From positions 77,309 through 114,296 of the forward strand of contig PBLF01000010.1 of NCBI GenBank assembly GCA_002722295.1: a stretch of 36,988 bases of DNA. Direction: 5' to 3'. Position numbers and translations under genes: made by a program. The notes beneath the pieces are model-generated. The model ran no database searches, was not told where the DNA came from, and was given only the letters and a program-made list of their open reading frames with translations. Source of the DNA: Stappia sp. GTDB lineage: Bacteria > Pseudomonadota > Alphaproteobacteria > Rhizobiales > Stappiaceae. Every line of letters starts with the position of its first letter. Position 1 is the stretch's first letter. Below, piece after piece: positions 31,228-36,988 of this stretch.

Positions 31228-33141
31228 TTGGTAAATCCATTTGAAAAGCGCGCAACCGAGTATCTGCTTCAAGATGAAGCCTTTTTGGCTGTCGTTACCC
31301 CGGAGCCGTTGTCTACGTTTTTCAAGAAGCCGGCGAACGAGGGAAAGCTCTACGACCGGCTAGCAATGGTGATCGGGACGCCCGGAAGCGGGAAGACGAC
31401 CCTCGCGCGATTGTTCAAATTCTCAACGCTTCAGGTCTTGCTTCGGAATCGTGGATTCGAAACCTACAAGACCCTCATCGACGCGCTCACTTCTTGTGAC
31501 GCGATCCGTGATGGCAGGCCAGCGGTCATAGGTTGCCGGATTTCACTCGAAAGCGAATATCGCGAGTTTTGGGAGTTCCCTTATCCGGACAGTTTGAAGT
31601 CCTCGCTGACCGTTGCGCTACTTCAGGCGCGGGCGGTGCTTGCCTGGTTGCGAGATGCACAGGCGGCCGGCATCAGCCTTGAGGACATAGAGATAGTGGC
31701 TCGGCCCGATGCCGATGCTGCCCTAGAAGCGATCGGTGGCGAAAACGGTATCGGGCTGCAACGGCGCGCCCGAGAGATGGAAACTGCGATTTACGAAATC
31801 TCAGCCGCCCTTGTTCCTCCAGACATAGATGAGGTTGAGCAGAATGCGGCGGCAGCAGCGTATCGACCGCTGGACGTCATAGATGCGTTCCGGGTCAAGG
31901 ATGGGTCTGGAGGCCTGCAACTGACCCCGTTGGTTGTCTTCGACGATGCACATTTCTTGCATCCGAGCCAGTTGCTAGCGCTCCAACGGTGGCTTGCGCG
32001 TAGGGAATTGCGGGTGGCCCGCTGGATCCTCACCCGCCTGGATGCATTGGCTCCCGCGGATGTACTCATCGAGGGACAGAACGCTTTCGACGAGAGTGAG
32101 CCCGGTCTGAAACGCGCTCGGGAAATCACCACCATCTGGATGCAAAGTAGCGAGGGAAGATCGAGCCAGCGGCGAGCCTTCCGAAAAATGGCGAAGGACA
32201 TGGCTGGCCGATATCTCAGCCAGATGGACGTCTTCAATCGGCGGGGCTTGAACACCCTTGGTGATCTTCTGTCGACGCATGTCGATGATCTTCCGCCTTC
32301 AAAGGCCGACAAGCTTACGAAGAAGGTCGACGCTATTCAGCGACGAAATTCGATCACTGCTGAGCGTCGAGAGGCGCTCGAACGAGAGGTTTCCGAATAC
32401 CTGGCGAAAAGTGGAGAGCCTTCCAACGACCTAAGGCTGTCGATGCTCGCCATACTTCTCGAACGATATGCAAACCGAACGCCCCAGCGCGGTCTTTTCG
32501 AGGAAGCGACCGACGTCGAGCCGTCACGTCCTGTGACAGCGAGCGCGGCAATCGCAGACGGCGCCAAGATCCATCTGCTGCACCAATTCGACCGACCGTA
32601 CTACTACGGCATCGATTCTCTTTGCGATGCGAGCTCGGAAAACGCGGAGCAATTCCTGCACCTCGCGGCACGGCTCGTTGCGCAGTCGGAGACTCAGTTG
32701 ATACGGTCGAAGGCGCCGACACTAACCAGTCAGGTCCAGCATAACTTACTGCGCGATCGCGCCGATGAGATGATCCGCGAATGGGATTTCCCTCTCCATC
32801 ATCTTGTGAAACGGCTGTCTCAGGGGATCGCCGACCAGTGCATTGAAAAGAGCTTGGAGGGCAATGCATCGCTGAATGGCGGCGCCAACGCGTTCGGGAT
32901 TCCTCAGGAAGAATTCGATCAGATCCCGAAATTACAGCCCGACCTCGCAAAGGTCCTTCAATTTGGGGTCGCATACAACGCCTTCGTTCTCATTCCGAAC
33001 CATGGGGCGAAGAACAAGCTCTGGTGTCTCGTCGAGCTATCCGGGGTTGTTCTCATCAAGAGCGGATTGACCTTGAAGAGAGGAGGGTTTCTTGAACGAC
33101 GCGTGGAAGACCTCACTCGTTTGCTGGGCGAGGCCAAATAA
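31228..33141 (+). CDS. Large P-loop ATPase of the island operon
   Basis: The 637-residue protein has Walker [18 protein letters not shown] (about residues 47-63) and a Walker B-like LTPLVVFDDAHFLHPSQL (about 232-249), followed by a sensor-like ARWILTRLDAL, as in AAA+/STAND-type ATPases. After the ATPase part comes a long helical region (about 300-440, with DDLPPSKADKLTKKVDAIQR) and a C-terminal domain without a recognised family (LLRDRADEMIREWDFPLHHL). In conflict-type systems such ATPases often act as sensors or switches; here the role is unknown. The start is TTG 31228 (MVNPFEKRATEYL) with AGGTG upstream; no ATG or GTG fits. It overlaps the next gene by TAATG. Confidence 0.72.
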   Translation: MVNPFEKRATEYLLQDEAFLAVVTPEPLSTFFKKPANEGKLYDRLAMVIGTPGSGKTTLARLFKFSTLQVLLRNRGFETYKTLIDALTSCDAIRDGRPAVIGCRISLESEYREFWEFPYPDSLKSSLTVALLQARAVLAWLRDAQAAGISLEDIEIVARPDADAALEAIGGENGIGLQRRAREMETAIYEISAALVPPDIDEVEQNAAAAAYRPLDVIDAFRVKDGSGGLQLTPLVVFDDAHFLHPSQLLALQRWLARRELRVARWILTRLDALAPADVLIEGQNAFDESEPGLKRAREITTIWMQSSEGRSSQRRAFRKMAKDMAGRYLSQMDVFNRRGLNTLGDLLSTHVDDLPPSKADKLTKKVDAIQRRNSITAERREALEREVSEYLAKSGEPSNDLRLSMLAILLERYANRTPQRGLFEEATDVEPSRPVTASAAIADGAKIHLLHQFDRPYYYGIDSLCDASSENAEQFLHLAARLVAQSETQLIRSKAPTLTSQVQHNLLRDRADEMIREWDFPLHHLVKRLSQGIADQCIEKSLEGNASLNGGANAFGIPQEEFDQIPKLQPDLAKVLQFGVAYNAFVLIPNHGAKNKLWCLVELSGVVLIKSGLTLKRGGFLERRVEDLTRLLGEAK

Positions 33142-34250
33142 TGGCGCACGGATGGCGATGGGATCCGTGCATTTCGCACGATGGCTCAGAGGCTGAAAGC
33201 TTTGCGTCCGAATATTTCTCGCAGACTGGCAGGAAAGCGCTGTTAATCGCAGGTGGTGGATTTGATCCACGCGCGACCCAGATTGCTGAACGTCTCGCTG
33301 CCGTCGGTGCCGATGCTCAAGCATTGTTCATCAGAGAGAACCGGCCCAATCCAGACTCTGAACTCACCCGCCGCGCCGAAAAAAATATCCAGAAGCTTCA
33401 GACTCTGCTTCCCTCGAACGATATCCTTGCCGTCGAAATCTTCGGAGCTGATGGCGCTGTTGTCGGTGGACGCAATGTCACACTGGGCGTGTCGCGGTAC
33501 GATCTGACCGAGGTCACGGACGTGATCGTCGACATCAGCGCCCTTTCAGTGGGTACAGCGTTCCCTTTGATCAGATTGTTCGTTGAGCGGATTAATCGAG
33601 GCAAGGATCCGCAGAACCTGCATCTCTTTGTGTCGCATGATCCCAATCTTGACGCGCAGATATCCTCTGTGGCGAGCGACGTTCCAGGGTATGTTCATGG
33701 GTTCAAAGGGGGGCTGACGCTCGACGCTGCCTCTCGGGCAGCGAAGTTATGGCTCCCACAGCTCGCAATGGGGCGCCAGCAGGCTCTATCTCGGGTCCAC
33801 GATTTCGTCGCTCCGCACGACACATGCCCAATCCTGCCGTTTCCGGCGCGTGACCCGCGCCTCGGAGACATGCTGGCAGAGGAATACTTGGCAGAGTTCG
33901 AGAGCGGTTGGTCAGTCGATGCCCGCGACGTCGTGTACGCGGATGAACAGGATCCCCTACACCTTTATCGCACAATTCTGCGGTTGGACGATCTGCGCAA
34001 GCCGGTGTTTCGTGATGCCGGAGGCTCGATCCTGGTTCTCTCTCCGCTGGGTAGCAAAGTCATGTCCCTCGGCGCCCTGATGGCAGCCCTTGAGCGAGAT
34101 TTACCAGTCGCTTACCTCGAATCGATAGGGTATGATTTCGACGCGTCCGCGGATCTTGCTTCGCCGACGCCCCACATCATTCATGTCTGGTTGGAGGGAG
34201 AGGTCTACCCGCAGCCGCGCCCCAGGCTGAAGAAAGGACACACCCCATGA
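33141..34250 (+). CDS. Protein of unknown family in the island operon
   Basis: I do not recognise this 369-residue protein. It is soluble, with alternating strand and helix elements as in a Rossmann-like fold: ALLIAGGGFDPRATQIAERL (about residues 33-52) has a glycine-rich turn after a hydrophobic strand, then TDVIVDISALSVGTAFPLIR (about 129-148), and near the C-terminus SILVLSPLGSKVMSLGALMA (about 297-316). No signal or membrane segment is seen. The start overlaps the ATPase stop (TAATG) and its end overlaps the kinase start (ATGA), so it is made together with them. The glycine-rich loops could bind a nucleotide or sugar phosphate, which is a guess. Confidence 0.7.
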   Translation: MAHGWRWDPCISHDGSEAESFASEYFSQTGRKALLIAGGGFDPRATQIAERLAAVGADAQALFIRENRPNPDSELTRRAEKNIQKLQTLLPSNDILAVEIFGADGAVVGGRNVTLGVSRYDLTEVTDVIVDISALSVGTAFPLIRLFVERINRGKDPQNLHLFVSHDPNLDAQISSVASDVPGYVHGFKGGLTLDAASRAAKLWLPQLAMGRQQALSRVHDFVAPHDTCPILPFPARDPRLGDMLAEEYLAEFESGWSVDARDVVYADEQDPLHLYRTILRLDDLRKPVFRDAGGSILVLSPLGSKVMSLGALMAALERDLPVAYLESIGYDFDASADLASPTPHIIHVWLEGEVYPQPRPRLKKGHTP

Positions 34251-35311
34251 ACCATCCAGAGGAAAGGCCGAGGATCTTTGGCACGGGCTTGATCGCGCTC
34301 GATCTTGTAATTGGGCTCGACAGCGAAGCGCCAATTCACTCGTGGGCCGGCGGTACATGCGGCAACGTTCTCACGATAATGAGATACCTGGGTTGGGATG
34401 CCTACCCAATCGCACGAATGAATGGTGATCCCGCGTCGGAACGTGTTCGGGCGGACATGGCCAAATGGGGTGTGAAATTGGACTTTGCCAATTGCGCTCC
34501 GACGGGCCATACACCGATCATAATTCAGCAGATTAAGCGCGCTCGCGACGGATCACCGACCCACCGGTTCCTGTGGACGTGCCCTCACTGCGGAAAGCGT
34601 CTGCCCAGCTACAGGCCCGTTACGCAGCATGCAGTGGAGGATGTCGCTCTCGCACTACCGGGCTCTGCGGTCTTCTTCATGGATAGGCTGTCGAGAGCTG
34701 CTTTGACGCTCGCAGCAGAAGCAGCGCAAAATGGTGCTGTAGTCCTGTTCGAACCTTCCGGAAAATCCGACGAAAAGCAGTTCGCGGAAGCGATGAAAAT
34801 TGCACATATCGTGAAGTACTCGGATCAGCGCCTTTCCGAGGCGGGTGGCGCCATGACTGCCTCAAGTGCGACTTTACTCGAGATTCAGACGCTCGGATCG
34901 CAAGGGCTGCGGTACAGACACCGACTCGACGGGCAAATTTCCGACTGGAGCATTTGCCCCGCTTTCCCTGCGCCAAGCCTCGTGGACACGTGCGGCTCCG
35001 GCGACTGGTGCACGGCTGGCATTCTGGCCTTGGGCGCCAAACAGGGGTTGTCGGGACTCAAGAAAATGGACGCTCAAGGTTTGTCGAAGGCACTTCGCTA
35101 TGGCCAAGCTCTTGCCGCTTGGAATTGCGCCTTTGAAGGCGCCCGCGGTGGTATGTATTTGGTAGAGCCTCGCGAGTTCCAAAATCAGATCAATGCCATC
35201 ATGAATGGCCGGCCAGTTTTACGCACCGTTGTTCGCCATGAATCGACAGAGCCTTCCGTCGCGTGCCCGGCTTGCCCGCCCAGCACCGAGCATATTTTTT
35301 CAGCCTCTTGA
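34247..35311 (+). CDS. PfkB/ribokinase-family kinase with zinc-knuckle insert
   Basis: The 354-residue protein has the ribokinase-like fold. It has the N-terminal substrate region FGTGLIALDLVIGLD and WAGGTCGNVLTIMRYLGW (about residues 33-50), and the C-terminal signature SLVDTCGSGDWCTAGILALG (about 244-263), where the Asp of GSGD is the catalytic base. Such enzymes phosphorylate sugars or nucleosides with ATP. Two features are unusual: an insert FLWTCPHCGKRLPSYRP (about 107-123) with a CxxC, and a C-terminal tail with CPACPP (about 342-347); together these could bind a metal. It is the last gene of the operon, coupled by ATGA to the unknown gene. The substrate is not readable. Confidence 0.87.
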   Translation: MNHPEERPRIFGTGLIALDLVIGLDSEAPIHSWAGGTCGNVLTIMRYLGWDAYPIARMNGDPASERVRADMAKWGVKLDFANCAPTGHTPIIIQQIKRARDGSPTHRFLWTCPHCGKRLPSYRPVTQHAVEDVALALPGSAVFFMDRLSRAALTLAAEAAQNGAVVLFEPSGKSDEKQFAEAMKIAHIVKYSDQRLSEAGGAMTASSATLLEIQTLGSQGLRYRHRLDGQISDWSICPAFPAPSLVDTCGSGDWCTAGILALGAKQGLSGLKKMDAQGLSKALRYGQALAAWNCAFEGARGGMYLVEPREFQNQINAIMNGRPVLRTVVRHESTEPSVACPACPPSTEHIFSAS

Positions 35312-35422
35312 CACGTTGTCTCACGGGAAATTCGGCGTGAGCGGGAATGAGCGCGTGATTGGACCACCCGGCCGGTCGCCTACTATGCAGCCTTATGGTT
35401 GTCATCGAACGTTTCTCATTGC

Positions 35423-35439
35423 GGCCGATCGTATCGGCC
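35423..35439. terminator. Hairpin between convergent genes, possible terminator
   Basis: GGCCGAT (35423-35429) and ATCGGCC (35433-35439) form a seven-base stem with a three-base loop, between the kinase stop and the end of the convergent helicase gene. No T-run follows on either strand, so it is a weak bidirectional terminator at best. The rest of the 184 bases between the genes shows nothing else I can name. Confidence 0.4.
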
Positions 35440-35495
35440 TATAAGGCTGCCAAAGCGGCGAAGGTCCCCGCGTGGAGCCTATAGGATCGCCAAAC

Positions 35496-36923
35496 TTACC
35501 GTTGAAGCACCGGGCTGGTCGAACAAACAACCAACCGCCGTGAGCCTCGCGTCAGAGCTACATACAAGTTACGTGCGTCCAAAACGTCGGTGTCGAGGAC
35601 GACTGATACGTCGGCTTCCAAGCCCTTCAGTAGCAGGGTGCTGCCGACTGCCCGCCTGGGAACGGAGCGTCCAAGGACCCGTGACTGCTCTCGAGCACGA
35701 ACTGCCATCTCATGGAAATCTGCTTTGGAAACACAGCCGTTAAGTGCTTGAATCGCGGCGCGCAAAATTGCAGGCCGAAGCGGCGAAACACCTGGCTGCT
35801 TGTTGATCTCAACGAGCAGTTCGACCGCCGCGACAGGAATCGGTTGTTTCGAAAACGCTATTGCTGCCTCTTCAACGTCGGTCGGCCCCTTGTGCGCCCT
35901 GCCGGCAAGAAGTGACACCAACCGCTGTTTGAGTTGCGCTGCTCCAACCCCGGTGAGCGTACTGGCGGCGAAGTCGATCAAATCATCGGTGGCGGACGGC
36001 GCATCGAAATTAAATCGCTCGGCAAACCTTATGAAATCAGACAGGTCGGCATTTTCGACGACGACGGCACCCTTCACCCGGCCGGCGATATCCCTGTGCC
36101 GATTCGGCCGACGGCCGTCACAAATGATGAGCGCTCCACCATCTGACACGGGCGAAGCGGCATACGCAGCCCGTGTGAGCGTTTGGATATCATCAGGGCC
36201 GGAGATCTGCATCCAAGTCACTTCATCCGGCGCGCTCCGGAGATCGATCGGAGCACCAGTCTGCAGCGCTGACCGGGCCCACAGGAGCCATTGTCCCAAC
36301 TTTGGCGCTCCAGCGTTGTCCCAACGCCATGGTGTCGACAGATGTCCGATCGATGGAAACGAAGCCTCCACGCCGTTCGTCCAATCAACTAGAATGTTCT
36401 TTCCCCATCCGAAGATTGCCTGCATGTCGTCGCCCATGACACACGTGGGCAGCAGCTCAGATAGCTGCGCGATCATGCCGTGTTGCTGCTCAATGCAGTC
36501 CTGATACTCGTCTACGATAAGCCTGGAGTAGGTCGCTTCGATTACACCCAATAGATGCTGTCCATTGATAATGGCGAGTGCGCCATCTCGAAGTGCGGGA
36601 TAGTCGGTTCCCGGGTTCTTCAGCTTCAAGATGTCCGGGTGCTGGCCACTCCTGTGCGGAAAGGTGCCGACCAGGCGCATAGCCCATCCATCGATCGTGG
36701 TTATCCGGTAGCGAGTTCGCGGAACTCCGGCGGCGTCCAGCCGCCCCCGCAGGGCAGCAACGCCCGCATTGGTATGCGTTAGGATCAGGATCGGCTTTCC
36801 GTCAGTTGAGGCTCTGATGCATGCCGCGATCAGATGGGTCTTTCCGCACCCCGCTGGCGCGGAAACACTCCCCTTGCTTGCATTGAGAACTGACCTGCTC
36901 CCCGTTTTGTCCGCGTCTATAAG
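35496..36923 (-). CDS. UvrD-like superfamily 1 helicase, 5' end disrupted or with non-standard start
   Basis: The frame encodes about 475 residues with helicase motifs in order: Walker A SAPAGCGKTHLIAA, motif Ia LILTHTNAGVAAL, motif II YSRLIVDEYQDC (DEYQD), motif III CVMGDDMQAIFGW, then STPWRWDN, and C-terminal KGLEADVSVVLDTD and NLYVALTRGSRRLVV (motif VI). It is short for UvrD and resembles compact UvrD-like helicases such as GajB. In this frame a stop (TAA, 36924-36926) precedes Walker A, and no ATG, GTG or TTG lies between them. The first ATG, 36678-36680, is after motif Ia and would remove the ATP-binding site. A one-base shift near 36920 would join it to the frame ending at 36917. The helicase identity is firm; its functional state is not. 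Confidence 0.75.
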   Translation of the reverse strand, partial: LIDADKTGSRSVLNASKGSVSAPAGCGKTHLIAACIRASTDGKPILILTHTNAGVAALRGRLDAAGVPRTRYRITTIDGWAMRLVGTFPHRSGQHPDILKLKNPGTDYPALRDGALAIINGQHLLGVIEATYSRLIVDEYQDCIEQQHGMIAQLSELLPTCVMGDDMQAIFGWGKNILVDWTNGVEASFPSIGHLSTPWRWDNAGAPKLGQWLLWARSALQTGAPIDLRSAPDEVTWMQISGPDDIQTLTRAAYAASPVSDGGALIICDGRRPNRHRDIAGRVKGAVVVENADLSDFIRFAERFNFDAPSATDDLIDFAASTLTGVGAAQLKQRLVSLLAGRAHKGPTDVEEAAIAFSKQPIPVAAVELLVEINKQPGVSPLRPAILRAAIQALNGCVSKADFHEMAVRAREQSRVLGRSVPRRAVGSTLLLKGLEADVSVVLDTDVLDARNLYVALTRGSRRLVVCSTSPVLQR

Positions 36924-36988
36924 TTAGCCCTGTTCACGTTGTGGTCCATTGCGGACCGGGTTGCAAATTCGCTCGGGGTGAGCCCGTC
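36917..36988 (-). other. Tail of a reading frame entering from the right edge
   Basis: On the minus strand from 36988 to the TAG at 36917-36919 the frame reads LTPSEFATRSAMDHNVNRAN and then stops. It looks coding. It may be the end of an upstream gene, or the true N-terminus of the helicase (with ATG at 36947-36949) separated from it by a frameshift. Only 24 codons are visible, so the family cannot be named. Confidence 0.4.

Noticed and set aside
1..36988. CRISPR arrays, tRNA and rRNA genes
   Set aside because: No regularly spaced repeats and no tRNA- or rRNA-like sequence were noticed on reading; no search program was run.

Overview
The window looks like part of a large low-copy plasmid (or chromid) of an alphaproteobacterium of the order Hyphomicrobiales (rhizobia and relatives). 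The evidence is a complete repABC replication and partition cassette, a Ti/Sym-type trbBCDEJKLFGHI conjugation operon next to a TraR-like LuxR regulator, a DUF1612/RHE_PE00001-type protein typical of rhizobial plasmids, and GC-rich coding throughout. The exact species cannot be named from sequence alone.

Layout. (1) 1-407: edge of a transglutaminase-like cysteine peptidase gene (minus strand) that appears frameshifted in its signal peptide. (2) 757-10356: a metal and sulfur accessory region. It holds a ZIP transporter, a CDF efflux pump, a STAS/SEC14-like protein, a TFIIB-type zinc-knuckle protein, a two-domain multicopper oxidase translationally coupled to a second ZIP transporter with an extracytoplasmic domain, and an ArsR-rhodanese fusion repressor. 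The repressor is divergent from a run of a fatty acid hydroxylase-like membrane protein, a TVP38/DedA-rhodanese fusion, a SHOCT protein, a DsrE-like protein and a cysteine desulfurase. (3) 10461-20785, minus strand: traR-like gene and the full trb mating-pair-formation operon, with no traI synthase in the usual place ahead of trbB. (4) 20786-25236: repABC, with three parS sites between repA and repB, a candidate antisense RNA between repB and repC, and a candidate origin inside repC. (5) 25265-27898: small ORF, serine recombinase with an adjacent dyad, and the DUF1612 protein. (6) 28132-35311: a five-gene, tightly coupled operon of unusual composition: SIS-HAD fusion, phosphoribosyltransferase-like protein, P-loop ATPase, a protein I do not recognise, and a PfkB-type sugar/nucleoside kinase with a zinc-knuckle insert. 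(7) 35496-36988, convergent: a UvrD-like helicase gene whose 5' end lacks a usable start, probably a frameshift, and the tail of another reading frame at the window edge.

How the parts work together. RepA and RepB segregate the plasmid through the parS sites, RepC starts replication and is probably limited by the antisense RNA, and the Trb proteins build the conjugation channel. The metal/sulfur region is accessory cargo. The ArsR-rhodanese protein sits over a good promoter/operator and probably controls the hydroxylase-DedA-SHOCT-DsrE-desulfurase run. The most unusual cargo is the 28.1-35.3 kb operon. It combines sugar-phosphate, nucleoside and phosphoribosyl enzymes with a large ATPase, lies just beyond a site-specific recombinase and is followed by a helicase gene. 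It resembles a mobile conflict/defence-type system that makes or consumes a small sugar or nucleotide-like molecule. That function is inference; the domain calls come from motifs seen in the proteins.
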